From Rhodospirillaceae bacterium (GTDB lineage Bacteria > Pseudomonadota > Alphaproteobacteria > DSM-16000 > Inquilinaceae), in the NCBI GenBank assembly GCA_020638575.1, contig JACKIH010000003.1:1159501-1223500 (forward strand): a stretch of 64,000 nt of DNA, read 5' to 3'. This document shows, one piece after another, positions 42,091 through 50,617 of this stretch. A program made the translations under genes and the position numbers. The notes beneath the pieces are model-generated. The model ran no database searches, was not told where the DNA came from, and saw only the letters and a list, made by a program, of their open reading frames with translations. Positions within the stretch are counted from its first letter, which is position 1. Every line of letters starts with the position of its first letter.

Positions 42091-43137
42091 ATGGCCAAAG
42101 CCGCCTCCCGTTCCGCCAAGACCGCGCGCCGCGTCAATCTCGGCCTCCAGGGCGGCGGCGCCCACGGCGCCTTCACTTGGGGCGTGCTCGACCGCCTGCT
42201 GGAAGAGCCGGACCTCAAGATCGAGGCGATCAGCGGCACCAGTGCCGGTGCCATGAACGGCGCCATGGTGGTGGCGGGTTTCGAGGCGGGCGGGGCGGCG
42301 GGTGCGCGCGAGCTGCTGGACACCTTCTGGGGCAAGATCTCCAGCTTCGCCTCCTTCAGTCCGATCCGCCGCATGCCCTGGACCGGCTGGTCCACCGGCA
42401 ACCCGTGGAACCTGGACTATTCCATCAGCTACCTGTTCCTCGACGCGCTCACCCGCGCCTTCTCCCCCTACCAGTTCAACCCGCTCAACATGAACCCGTT
42501 GCGCCAGGTGCTGGAGGAGGTGCTGGAGATCGGCCAGCTCCGCCGCTGCGAAAAGATCAAGCTGTTCGTCAATGCTACCAATGTGCGCACCGGCAAGATC
42601 AAAGTGTTCGCCACCGACCAGGTGTCGATCGACTGCCTGCTGGCGTCGGCCTGCCTGCCCTTCCTCTTCCGCACCGTGGAGGTGGACGGCGAGCCCTATT
42701 GGGACGGCGGCTACATGGGCAACCCGGCGATCTTCCCGCTGATCTACAACACCGACTGCGCCGACGTGGTGTTGGTGCAGATCAACCCGCTGAACCGCGC
42801 CGAGATCCCCACCACGGCCGCCGACATCTGGAACCGGGTGAACGAGATCAGCTTCAACTCGACGCTGATGCGCGAAATGCGGGCCATCGCCTTCGTCGCC
42901 CGGCTGATCGAGCAGGAACGGCTCGACACATCGGCCTACAAGGCGCTGCGCATCCACGCCATCGCCGACGAGGCGGAGATGACCGGGCTTGGCGTCGCCA
43001 GCAAGATGAACGCGGAGATGGACTTCCTCTTGCACCTGAAGACGGTGGGCCGTGCTGCCGCCGACCGCTGGCTCGCCCAGCACGGCGGGGACATCGGCCA
43101 GCGCAGCTCGCTCGATATCGGCGCTACGTTTCTGTAG
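42091..43137 (+). CDS. Patatin-like phospholipase
   Basis: 348-aa patatin-family serine lipid acyl hydrolase. The oxyanion hole is GLQGGGAHGAFTWGVLD (residues 18-34), the nucleophile is Ser51 in ISGTSAGAMNG, and the catalytic Asp is D205 in YWDGGYMGNPAI. There is no signal peptide, so it acts inside the cell or at the membrane face. GAGAGGAG lies before the ATG. A 191-bp stretch of this gene (42661-42851) recurs at 44542-44732 as a broken copy with nine differences, so the locus once carried a duplicate. Confidence 0.92.
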   Translation: MAKAASRSAKTARRVNLGLQGGGAHGAFTWGVLDRLLEEPDLKIEAISGTSAGAMNGAMVVAGFEAGGAAGARELLDTFWGKISSFASFSPIRRMPWTGWSTGNPWNLDYSISYLFLDALTRAFSPYQFNPLNMNPLRQVLEEVLEIGQLRRCEKIKLFVNATNVRTGKIKVFATDQVSIDCLLASACLPFLFRTVEVDGEPYWDGGYMGNPAIFPLIYNTDCADVVLVQINPLNRAEIPTTAADIWNRVNEISFNSTLMREMRAIAFVARLIEQERLDTSAYKALRIHAIADEAEMTGLGVASKMNAEMDFLLHLKTVGRAAADRWLAQHGGDIGQRSSLDIGATFL

Positions 43138-43166
43138 CGGCCGTTGTCCGGCCCCGGCCGTGCCGA

Positions 43167-44423
43167 TCAGCGCAAGAACAAATCGGCAATATCTTCGTAA
43201 GACTCGTTCGCATATTGCAGGAAACGGTTGCGCGCGTCCCAGTTGATCGCCTGGTTGGTGTCGAGATAGTTCAGTTGGTCGATATCTATGAAGGGATTGG
43301 CCCGGTACCATTGACCATCCGGCATTTGAAAAACCAAGCCAACTCCCGTCACATTCATGTCCGTCATCACACCGGCATAACCTGGGGAATCGAAGGGTGA
43401 TGCTTGCCGATGAAGCAACAAGCCTTGTTGAATAAAGATCGCAAAAGGCGCCGACGGCGATATATTGACCCCGACATCACGTAGATGCTCGACCAATGCA
43501 TCGATCAGTGCATCTGCCGATACGTAGGTTGCGGCGTCGCCGACCAAAATGATTATGGGTCGCCTAAGGGAGAAAACTGTCGTCAACGGGCGACTGATGG
43601 TTACCGCTCGATAGTTCGACGAGACAGCCGCAGCTTGCAGACGCTCCACGAAAGCCGAATATAGGTCGAGAACCGCATCTTCGGTCAACTCACCGAACAC
43701 CGGTCCCCCCTCTGGAAAGGGTGCCGGAGCTTCGTCGATCTCTCCCCGGGGAAGACCATCGATCAGCTCATCCGCCATGTCGAGCAGCTCTGCGCGAACA
43801 TTCGACGCCGAAAGCCGGTTTACTGCAATTGAGCTGGGCGTCATTTGCACCGAGAAGTTCTCGTACAGGTAGAATGGCATCAAATAGAAATCGCCATCAA
43901 AAAAAGTGAAACTGTCAATCCTTATCTCTGCCTGAAGGGCCCACATAGCAACTGCATCACGAAAAGCGCCACCGAATGTGCGCTGCAGCTGGAGAAAGCT
44001 GAACACGATGTCTGCTGGTGCGTCCTCGGTGATAGTAAATCCGGCAGATTCGAGCTGTCGGCCGATGGCCTGTTCGAATTCCTCCTCGTCAATGATCTCC
44101 TCCAGATCCTCGTCGAGCCGGACGACGACCTGGAACTCATCGATCGTCCGGACCAGGTTATCGCGCGACAGGAACGGTGCAGAGGTAAAGGTGGCGTAGA
44201 TGTTCTGCTGCGCCGATTGTTTGTCTTGGGGGGCAGCTCTTGCGCCAAGTTCGGTCCCATGGCCGAAGCGGTGGCCCGGCACGGCCGGCGCCACGCCATC
44301 GCGCGACATCATCGGATTTTCCGGGATGAGGGAGTTCGGATCGTGCTCCAGCGTGGTCTCCGCCCAGGTCTGCACCGGAAGGACGGCGATGAGCAGGACC
44401 GCTGCGAACAGCTTTTCTTTCAT
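43167..44423 (-). CDS. Exported protein of unknown function, low GC, with an internal repeat
   Basis: 418-aa protein that I do not recognise. It has a signal peptide (MKEKLFAAVLLIAVLPVQTW, then AETTLE). The mature part seems to hold two copies of one α/β unit. Residues ~97-147 read FQVVVRLDEDLEEII ... LESAGFTITEDAPADIVFS; residues ~289-333 read PIIILVGDAAT ... LRDVGVNISPSAPFAIFIQ. Base composition is clearly more AT-rich than every neighbour. It lies between the intact patatin gene, which it faces tail to tail, and the patatin fragment, so it probably arrived by insertion into a duplicated patatin region. The start at 44423 gives the signal peptide; a longer frame from 44555 does not. Confidence 0.8.
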   Translation of the reverse strand: MKEKLFAAVLLIAVLPVQTWAETTLEHDPNSLIPENPMMSRDGVAPAVPGHRFGHGTELGARAAPQDKQSAQQNIYATFTSAPFLSRDNLVRTIDEFQVVVRLDEDLEEIIDEEEFEQAIGRQLESAGFTITEDAPADIVFSFLQLQRTFGGAFRDAVAMWALQAEIRIDSFTFFDGDFYLMPFYLYENFSVQMTPSSIAVNRLSASNVRAELLDMADELIDGLPRGEIDEAPAPFPEGGPVFGELTEDAVLDLYSAFVERLQAAAVSSNYRAVTISRPLTTVFSLRRPIIILVGDAATYVSADALIDALVEHLRDVGVNISPSAPFAIFIQQGLLLHRQASPFDSPGYAGVMTDMNVTGVGLVFQMPDGQWYRANPFIDIDQLNYLDTNQAINWDARNRFLQYANESYEDIADLFLR

Positions 44424-44541
44424 GACGGGGTCCCAACCACTCGGGATTCGGCGCTCGACGGCCAGTCGAACGATCACCCGTTGTATAGGGGAAACGGCAG
44501 ACGGGTGAAAGGTGCCCAGGATATCGCCGCGACACCCGCGG

Positions 44542-44745
44542 TTCCTCTTCCGCACCGTGGAAGTGGACGGCGAGCCCTATTGGGATGGCGGCTACATGGG
44601 CAACCCGGCGATCTTCCCGCCGATCCACAACACCGACTGCGCCGACCTGGTGCTGGTGCAGATCAACCCGCTGAACCGCGCCGCGATCCCCACCACGGCG
44701 GCCGGCATCTGGAACCGGGTGAACGAGATCAGGTGCGAATGCTGA
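44542..44745 (+). pseudogene. Patatin gene fragment (duplicate of 42661-42851)
   Basis: A 191-bp piece (44542-44732) aligns without gaps to the middle-to-late part of the neighbouring patatin gene; I count nine base differences. It reads in frame (FLFRTVEVDGEPYWDGGYMG ... WNRVNEI) and then runs to a stop at 44743 after unrelated residues. It lacks the oxyanion hole, the nucleophilic Ser and a proper start, so it cannot be an enzyme. Some differences change amino acids (for example Glu to Ala in NRAAIP), consistent with relaxed selection. Confidence 0.9.
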
Positions 44746-45511
44746 ACGCGGCCGATCGCTGCGCGGCGGACAGCTCGCGCAGGTGGCTTTCCATCTGCCG
44801 CCACGCCGACTTGGCGGTCTTGACGTTGCGCGCGGTGGCGTAGTCCAGCCGGTCGCCCATCATCCACTTGGCGGCATCGATGGTGGCGTTGAGCGTGATC
44901 TTGATGCTGCGCGCGGCGAAGGCGAACTCCGCGTGCTCGCGCGTCATGGGCAGCGCTGCGGCGTAGGGCACGACCTCGCCCAGCACCTGCTCGCGCAGGG
45001 CGGCGTTGTAGCGGGCCTTGATGTCCTCGAACGACGTGCCGGCGGCGAAGGGCTCGATGGCGATGTCGCCGTCGGGCCCGAAACTGAGGGCCGTTGCGGA
45101 GTTGGAACCGGCCGCCGTCTTGCCGCTGGCTTCGGCGTAGTCCTTGGCGGCACTGGCCAGGTCGCGGCTCCATTGGGTGGCCAGCCTGACGGAGCCCTTG
45201 GCGTCCATGGTCGCGAACAGCCTGAGCGTCTTCAGCCCTTCGTGGATCTGGCGGATACGTTCCAGCGCCGCCGCCTTGCGCTGTTCGGCAAGCTGCCGGC
45301 GGGTCGCCTCAAGCTGGTTCAGCGTGTCCTCGGCCGTCTGCAGGCTCTGCTTCAGGGCGTCGGCGCTGTCGGGATCGAGCTGGGCCAGCGTTTCCAGCGA
45401 GCGCGCCACGTCGTCCGGCCAAGTTCTGGCGCTGCCCGCCGTGGCCGTGCGCGTGCCGCCCGCGGTCGGCAGGGACACGCTCACTCCCAGGCTGGACACC
45501 GCTGCGACCAT
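44729..45511 (-). CDS. Hypothetical protein with coiled-coil segment
   Basis: 260-aa protein with no family I can name. After a Ser/Thr/Gly-rich start (MVAAVSSLGVSVSL) there is a long helical, probably coiled-coil stretch (TLNQLEATRRQLAEQRKAAA and on to about residue 95), then mixed sequence and a basic C-terminus (QMESHLRELSAAQRS). No signal peptide or membrane helix. Its stop lies 4 bp inside the patatin fragment, so its native 3' end may have been changed when that fragment formed. It is not obviously related to the downstream tpiA group. Confidence 0.6.
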   Translation of the reverse strand: MVAAVSSLGVSVSLPTAGGTRTATAGSARTWPDDVARSLETLAQLDPDSADALKQSLQTAEDTLNQLEATRRQLAEQRKAAALERIRQIHEGLKTLRLFATMDAKGSVRLATQWSRDLASAAKDYAEASGKTAAGSNSATALSFGPDGDIAIEPFAAGTSFEDIKARYNAALREQVLGEVVPYAAALPMTREHAEFAFAARSIKITLNATIDAAKWMMGDRLDYATARNVKTAKSAWRQMESHLRELSAAQRSAAFSIRT

Positions 45512-45607
45512 GCTGTGCCGTTCTCCATCATGGGCATCTCCGGCCGCATGGCACGGGACCCCAAGATAGGATGCACGCAGCTTCGTTCCCGAATCGTAAA
45601 CGCCCGC

Positions 45608-46390
45608 TCAGGCCGTCCTCTGCCGGCGCACCTCAAGCGCGGCTTCGGCCACCGCCAGCAGCCCTTCTGCCTGCCACGCCGCGCGGCCGACGAAGAGACC
45701 GTCGATCTCAGGTTCCGCCGCCAGCGCCCGGCAGTTTTCCAGGTTCACGCTGCCGCCGTAGAGCACCGGCGGGACGACACCCACCGCGCCCGCCTTTTCC
45801 GCCATGGCTGCCCTGAGCGCCGCGTGCACCGAAGCGGCATCGGCCGGCGAGCACGGCACCCCGCCCTCGCCGATCGCCCAGACCGGTTCGTAGGCGACGA
45901 GGCAGCGCTTGAGTTCGTCCGCTGCCACGTCGCCAAGGCCGAGCTTGAGTTGGCGCACAGTGGCCTCGATCGCCGCCCCCGCCCGGCGCTCCAGCCGGGT
46001 TTCGCCGACGCACAGCAGGGCGATCAACCCGGCATCCAACGCGGCCCGTACCTTGCGGCCGATCTCCTCGTCGGTTTCGCCGATGTCGTGGCGGCGTTCG
46101 GAATGGCCCAGCTCCGCCATGGTGGCCCCGCAGTCCGCCACCATGGCCGCGGAGATCTCGCCGGTATGGGCGCCGGCTGCGGCCCAATGGATGTTCTGGG
46201 CGGCCACCTTCACCGGGCAGTCGCCGAGCCCGTCCGCCACCGTCGCCAGGGCCGTGAAGGGCGGGCAGACGAAGAGCTGGAGGCCGGGCGCGCGCGGCAG
46301 CGGCGAGGCACGCAGGGTGGCCGCATAGGCCGCCGCATCGGCGCGCGTGTGGTTCATCTTCCAGCCGGTGCCGACCCAGAACGGCGCCAT
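45608..46390 (-). CDS. tpiA: Triose-phosphate isomerase family protein
   Basis: 260-aa TIM-family isomerase. Catalytic residues are visible: Lys in VGTGWKMNHT, His in AELGHSERR and Glu in LVAYEPVWAIGEG; the phosphate loop is LYGGSVNLENC. It lies 9 bp after dhaL and 3' of two dhaK genes. In that setting it may be a pathway-specific isomerase. In mycobacterial tetritol catabolism a TIM homologue (LerI) isomerises L-erythrulose 1-phosphate. Ordinary triose-phosphate isomerase of glycolysis is the alternative. Confidence 0.87.
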   Translation of the reverse strand: MAPFWVGTGWKMNHTRADAAAYAATLRASPLPRAPGLQLFVCPPFTALATVADGLGDCPVKVAAQNIHWAAAGAHTGEISAAMVADCGATMAELGHSERRHDIGETDEEIGRKVRAALDAGLIALLCVGETRLERRAGAAIEATVRQLKLGLGDVAADELKRCLVAYEPVWAIGEGGVPCSPADAASVHAALRAAMAEKAGAVGVVPPVLYGGSVNLENCRALAAEPEIDGLFVGRAAWQAEGLLAVAEAALEVRRQRTA

Positions 46391-46399
46391 GGCGACGCG

Positions 46400-47032
46400 T
46401 CAGCCCTGGCCGGCCAGGTGATCGCGCATCGCCCGGAAGATCACCGCGGTGGAGACGGCACCGGGGTCGGCATGGCCCAGCGAGCGTTCGCCCAGCGGCC
46501 GCGCCTTGCCGGTCTTGGCCACCATCTGCTTGGTGGCTTCCACGCCGGCTTCGGCCGCCGCCGCCGCTGCCGCCAGGGCCGCCGGCAAGGGGGCATCGCC
46601 CTGGGCGGCCAGCGCGTCGGCCGCCGGGGCCAGCGCGTCCAGCATGGTCTTGTCGCCGAGATTGGCGCCACCGCGCGCCTTGATGGCGTCCACCGCCTCG
46701 GCCAGTGCGGCGGCGAGGGCCGGGGTCTCCAGCGTGTCGGCCGCTCCCAGCGACTTGCCGGCCGAGCGAAAGAGCGTGGAGAACACCGCCCCGCAGGCGC
46801 CGCCGCTGGTCTTCATGATGCCCATGCCGGCGGCCTTCCACACGGCCCCCACATCGGCGAAGTCCTTGCCTTCGATCTCCTTCTTGGCGGCTTCGAACCC
46901 CACCGCCATGCCGATGCCGTGGTCGCCGTCGCCGATGGCGGAGTCCGCCTCCGTCAGCATGTCCTTGGCCGCCACCACGCTGTCGGCCACCGCGATCAAC
47001 AGGGCGCGGGTGTCCTCAACGCTCAATCCCAT
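46400..47032 (-). CDS. dhaL: Dihydroxyacetone kinase subunit DhaL
   Basis: DhaL, 210 aa, the ADP/ATP-binding eight-helix subunit of DhaKL kinases. The Mg-nucleotide loop is LTEADSAIGDGDHGIGMAVG (three Asp), with TSGGACGAVFSTLFRSAGK and GANLGDKTMLDALAPAADAL also conserved. No phosphotransferase subunit DhaM is encoded here, so it should use ATP directly. A 68-bp palindrome separates it from dhaK. Confidence 0.93.
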   Translation of the reverse strand: MGLSVEDTRALLIAVADSVVAAKDMLTEADSAIGDGDHGIGMAVGFEAAKKEIEGKDFADVGAVWKAAGMGIMKTSGGACGAVFSTLFRSAGKSLGAADTLETPALAAALAEAVDAIKARGGANLGDKTMLDALAPAADALAAQGDAPLPAALAAAAAAAEAGVEATKQMVAKTGKARPLGERSLGHADPGAVSTAVIFRAMRDHLAGQG

Positions 47033-47079
47033 GGTCCAATCTCCCCCGCCCTAAGGTCTATTTGAGATAGGGCTGCACT

Positions 47080-47147
47080 GGCCCGCTCCCCCACCCGGCC
47101 GCCCAAGCCATTGTAGAATATTGGGTGGCCGTGTGGGGGCGTGGGCC
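47080..47147. repeat. Imperfect palindromic repeat, copy 2 (68 bp)
   Basis: Homologue of the palindrome at 27476-27544. The 5' arm CTCCCCCACCCGGCCGCCCAA pairs partially with TTGGGTGGCCGTGTGGGGGCG, closed by GGCCC/GGGCC, around an AT-rich loop. It lies in the 149-bp gap between the dhaK stop and the dhaL start, inside a probable operon. A stable hairpin here could change the dhaK:dhaL ratio by mRNA processing. Confidence 0.65.
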
Positions 47148-47181
47148 GGACCCGAAGAAACAGCGGTGCATACCGCCTACG

Positions 47182-48189
47182 TCACCCGAGCCGCCGGTAG
47201 CCCAGCGTGTCCGCCGGTTGGTCCAGATAGCCCGCCAGCTCCTCGTCCAGCTTCATCAACGTGATGGAGAAGCCCGCCATCTCCTGGCAGGCGACGAAGC
47301 GCCCGGCCTCGGTGCGGTACACCTCGATGCCGCGGGCATCGAGGATTTGGCGCACCCGCCGGTTGACGATGTAGAGCTCCATCATGGTGGTGGAGCCGAG
47401 GTCGTTGAGCACCAGGCAGACCTTGTCGCCCTTGGCCAGCGGCAGGTCGGCGAACAGCCGCTCCATCATGTTGTCGACCAGCGGATCGGCCGGCATCAGC
47501 TTGGTGCGCTCGACGCCGGGCTCGCCATGGGCGCCCATGCCGATTTCGATCTCGTCATCGCCCAAGTCGAAGGTGGGATGGCCGGTTTCCGGGATGGAGC
47601 CGGCGCGCACCGCCACGCCGATGGAGCGGATGGCGTCGCGCCCGCGCGCCGTGGCCGCTGCCACCTCCTCCAGGGTGCCGAAGGTGCGGGCCGCCGCCCC
47701 AGCCACCTTGATCACCAGCAGGTCGCCGGCAATGCCGCGGCGCTTGTCCATCTCCGAGGGTGGGGCAGAGGTGATGTCGTCCCACACGCGCACGGTCTGC
47801 ACCGCGATGCCATCCTCCTCGCACAGCTCCGCGGCCATGTCGAAGTTCATGATGTCGCCGGCATAGTTGCCGTAGACGAACAGCACGCCGCGGCCCCGGT
47901 GGATCGCCTGGGCGACGTCGAACACGATGTTGGGCGCGGGGGCGGCGAAGATGTTGCCGCAGGCGGCCCCGTCGCCCATGCCGGGGCCGACGAAGCCGTG
48001 AAACACCGGCTCATGGCCGCTGCCGCCGCCGATCAGCACGGCCACGCGGTCGGGCGGCAGGTCGGTGCGGATGATGCCGCGGCCGCCGGAGATCTGCTTC
48101 AGGCGGCCGTCGCCGGCCAGCGTCATCCCTTCGAGCAGCTCGTCGACCACATTGCGGGGATCGTTGACGATCTTCTTGGGCGCGTACAT
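47182..48189 (-). CDS. dhaK: Dihydroxyacetone kinase subunit DhaK (copy near dhaL)
   Basis: DhaK, 335 aa, the substrate-binding subunit that holds the ketone covalently on a histidine. Family blocks are VLIGGGSGHEPVFHGFVGPG, ELCEEDGIAVQTVRV and IEIGMGAHGEPGVERTK with the substrate His at about 221. It ends LGYRRLG. The adjacent gene at 48226-49233 is a full-length paralogue with the same landmarks, and both have family-typical length. Two DhaK with one DhaL imply that alternative substrate subunits share the ATP subunit. Confidence 0.93.
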   Translation of the reverse strand: MYAPKKIVNDPRNVVDELLEGMTLAGDGRLKQISGGRGIIRTDLPPDRVAVLIGGGSGHEPVFHGFVGPGMGDGAACGNIFAAPAPNIVFDVAQAIHRGRGVLFVYGNYAGDIMNFDMAAELCEEDGIAVQTVRVWDDITSAPPSEMDKRRGIAGDLLVIKVAGAAARTFGTLEEVAAATARGRDAIRSIGVAVRAGSIPETGHPTFDLGDDEIEIGMGAHGEPGVERTKLMPADPLVDNMMERLFADLPLAKGDKVCLVLNDLGSTTMMELYIVNRRVRQILDARGIEVYRTEAGRFVACQEMAGFSITLMKLDEELAGYLDQPADTLGYRRLG

Positions 48190-48225
48190 GCGTGTCCTCC
48201 TGTGGTGCGGCGCGGCTTAGCGGCT

Positions 48226-49233
48226 TTAGACCTTCCTATAGCCCAACGCGTCGGCCGGGGCGTCGACCCAGCGCTGCAGGTCGTCATCAAGGCGCATCAG
48301 GGAGATGGAGAAGCCGGCCATCTCCTGACACGCGATGAAGCGCCCAACTTCGGTACGATGGACGGCGATGCCCTCGCGATCGAGGATCTGGCGCACCCGC
48401 CGGTTGACGATGTAGAGCTCCATCATGGTGGTGGCGCCCATGTCGTTGAGCACGAGGGCGACGCGGTCGCCGCGCTTGAACGGCAGGTCGCCCAGCAGCA
48501 TCGCAATCATGTCGTCGACCAGGGGATCGGCCGGCGTCATCTTGCGGCGCTCCACGCCCGGCTCGCCGTGGCCGCCCATGCCGATCTCGATCTCGTCGTC
48601 GCCCAGTTCGAAGGTGGGGTGGCCGGTTTCGGGGATGGAGCCGGCGCGCACCGCCACGGCGAGCGTGCGCACATTGTCCCGCGCCTTGATGGCCGCGGCT
48701 TCCACATAGGCCAGCTCGTCGCTTTCCAGGGCCGCAGCACCGGCCGCCTTGATCACCAGCAGGTCGCCGGCGATGCCGCGGCGCTTGTCCGCTTCCGCTG
48801 GCGGGGCCGATGCCACATCGTCATAGACGCGCACGGTGCGGGTGGCGATGCCTTCGTCCTCGCACAGCTCCGACGCCATGGCGAAGTTCATGTTGTCCCC
48901 GGCGTAGTTGCCGTGGATGAACAGCACCCCCTTGCCGCGGTCCACCGCCTGGGCGACGTCCAGGATGATCGGCGGGGCCGGGGCGGCGAAGATGTTGCCG
49001 CAGGCCGCACCATCGGCCATGCCGGGGCCGACGAAGCCGGGGAAGATGGGCTCGTGGCCGCTGCCGCCGCCGATCAGCACGCCCACGCGATCCGGCGGCA
49101 GGTCGGCGCGCACGACGCCGCGGAACCCGGCCACATGGGCAAGCCGCCCGTCGCCGGCGCGGTGGAGGCCCTCCAGCAGTTCGTCCACCACATTGCGGGG
49201 ATCGTTGACGATCTTCTTCGGTGCACCAGACAT
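48226..49233 (-). CDS. dhaK: Dihydroxyacetone kinase subunit DhaK paralogue (ABC-proximal copy)
   Basis: Second full-length DhaK, 335 aa, 36 bp upstream of the first. All catalytic parts are present (GGGSGHEPIFPGFVGPG; IEIGMGGHGEPGVERRK with the covalent His). The two copies are alike along their whole length but differ at many positions, for example in the lid around SGGRG versus AGFRG near residue 35, so this is an old tandem duplication with both copies retained. One copy may act on dihydroxyacetone and the other on a tetrulose such as erythrulose; that split is inference. Confidence 0.93.
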   Translation of the reverse strand: MSGAPKKIVNDPRNVVDELLEGLHRAGDGRLAHVAGFRGVVRADLPPDRVGVLIGGGSGHEPIFPGFVGPGMADGAACGNIFAAPAPPIILDVAQAVDRGKGVLFIHGNYAGDNMNFAMASELCEDEGIATRTVRVYDDVASAPPAEADKRRGIAGDLLVIKAAGAAALESDELAYVEAAAIKARDNVRTLAVAVRAGSIPETGHPTFELGDDEIEIGMGGHGEPGVERRKMTPADPLVDDMIAMLLGDLPFKRGDRVALVLNDMGATTMMELYIVNRRVRQILDREGIAVHRTEVGRFIACQEMAGFSISLMRLDDDLQRWVDAPADALGYRKV

Positions 49234-49299
49234 CGTGCCACTCCCTTCGCCGCCGGGGCCGCCCGCCCGTGCCGACCCGTTGTCGACCCGTTGTCGACC

Positions 49300-49488
49300 C
49301 TACGCGTCCTCGTCGTCCGCGCTGGCCAGCGGCGTGTGGTCGAGGATGATGAACAGCAGCGTGCCCAGCGCCAGCACCTCGAAGCCGCTGAAGAACACGT
49401 CGACGCTGAACGGCTGGCACAGCATCACCACGCCGGTGATGATGGCGGCGGTGGCGATGCCGTAGAGCCATTTGGACAGCCTGTACAT
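49300..49488 (-). CDS. Small membrane protein, possible ABC transporter accessory
   Basis: 62-aa protein with two hydrophobic segments (YGIATAAIITGVVMLCQPF and FEVLALGTLLFIILD) and an acidic C-terminus (SADDEDA). I know no family for it. It lies 12 bp after an ABC ATPase gene and before dhaK in the same direction. Some glycerol-type ABC transporters (glpSTPQUV) also include a very small membrane protein, so a role as transporter accessory is reasonable but unproven. The start at 49488 has a GGGAGGGG on the minus strand upstream. Confidence 0.7.
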   Translation of the reverse strand: MYRLSKWLYGIATAAIITGVVMLCQPFSVDVFFSGFEVLALGTLLFIILDHTPLASADDEDA

Positions 49489-49500
49489 TCCGCCCCTCCC

Positions 49501-50601
49501 CTACCGTTTCGCCAGATCGGGCGCTGCCTTGCCGATGCGCACGCCCGTTTCGCCGTCGAAGACGAACATGCGGGCGGCCGGAAAGCGCATCCAGCAGGGC
49601 CGCCCGAAGGTGGCATCGAAGCTGGTGGCGACCGTCTTGCGGAAGGTCTGCCCGCCCAGCTCCACCTGGACGACCCGCTCCAGGCCGCGGAACTCGCTGG
49701 CCTGCACGGTCCCCTGGAGCGCGCCCGCCAACTCGTGGTCGGCCAGTTCGATCACCTCCGGCCACAGGCCGAGCTTCACCTGGCCGCCGGCCGGGGCGGC
49801 GATCCCCAGTTCGGCGTAGCTCACCACGTGGTCCGTACCGTCGATGGCGACACCGCCGTCGCGGCTGGTGGCGTTCAGCACCGCCATGGACGGGCTGCCG
49901 ATCAGCTTGCCCACCAGTACGTGTTGGGGATGGTCGATCAGCGTAGCGAGCGTATCGGTCTGCACGATGCGGCCGCCGTCGATCAGCGCGATGCGGTCTC
50001 CCAGGGCGGCTGCCCCGTGATAGTCGTTGGTGGCGTAAAGGATGGCCGAGCGGTGGCTGCGGTGGAGTGCCCGCAGCTCTACCCGCAATTCCTCGCGCAG
50101 CTTCAGGTCCAGCGCCGACAGGGGCTCGTCCAGCAGATAGGCGGCCGGCCGCCGCACCAGGGCGCGGGCGATGGCCACGCGCTGGCGTTCGCCACCCGAC
50201 AGTTTTTCCACCGGCCGGTCGAGCAGGTGGTCGATGTGCAGGTCCGCCGCCGCCTTCGTCACCATCTTGCGGATGTCCTCCTCCGGGCTCTGGTGGACCG
50301 GGGAGCGCAAGGGAAAGGCGATATTGTCGAAGGTGTTGAGAACCGGGATCAGGTTGAACCCCTCGAACACCATGGCGAGGTCGCGGAACATGGGCGAGGT
50401 GCGCGTCACGTCTTCGCCGCGCAGGGTGACGGAGCCACGGTCGGGCTTCTCCACGCCGGCCACGCAGCGCAGCGCCGTCGTCTTGCCCGCTCCCGTTGGG
50501 CCGAGCAGGGCCAGGATCTCCTCCTCGCCCACCGACAGCGACACGCCGTCCAAGGCGACGCGGCGGCCGAAGCGTTTGGAGAGGTCGTTGAGTTCGAGCA
50601 T
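49501..50601 (-). CDS. CUT1-type ABC transporter ATPase with degenerate Q-loop and H-loop
   Basis: 366-aa MalK-like ATPase with a C-terminal regulatory/TOBE-type domain. Walker A (LLGPTGAGKTTAL), signature LSGGERQRVAIARA (134-147) and Walker B (YLLDEPLSALD, Glu159) are intact. However the Q-loop reads VFEGF (Glu80 instead of Gln) and the switch reads YATNDYH (Asn192 instead of His). The neighbouring ATPase has the opposite pattern at the same residue numbers. The start at 50601 gives MLELNDLSKRFG. It is presumably half of a heterodimer energising the two permeases at 51759-53519. Confidence 0.92.
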   Translation of the reverse strand: MLELNDLSKRFGRRVALDGVSLSVGEEEILALLGPTGAGKTTALRCVAGVEKPDRGSVTLRGEDVTRTSPMFRDLAMVFEGFNLIPVLNTFDNIAFPLRSPVHQSPEEDIRKMVTKAAADLHIDHLLDRPVEKLSGGERQRVAIARALVRRPAAYLLDEPLSALDLKLREELRVELRALHRSHRSAILYATNDYHGAAALGDRIALIDGGRIVQTDTLATLIDHPQHVLVGKLIGSPSMAVLNATSRDGGVAIDGTDHVVSYAELGIAAPAGGQVKLGLWPEVIELADHELAGALQGTVQASEFRGLERVVQVELGGQTFRKTVATSFDATFGRPCWMRFPAARMFVFDGETGVRIGKAAPDLAKR

Positions 50602-50617
50602 GGCGACCGTCCCTCCG

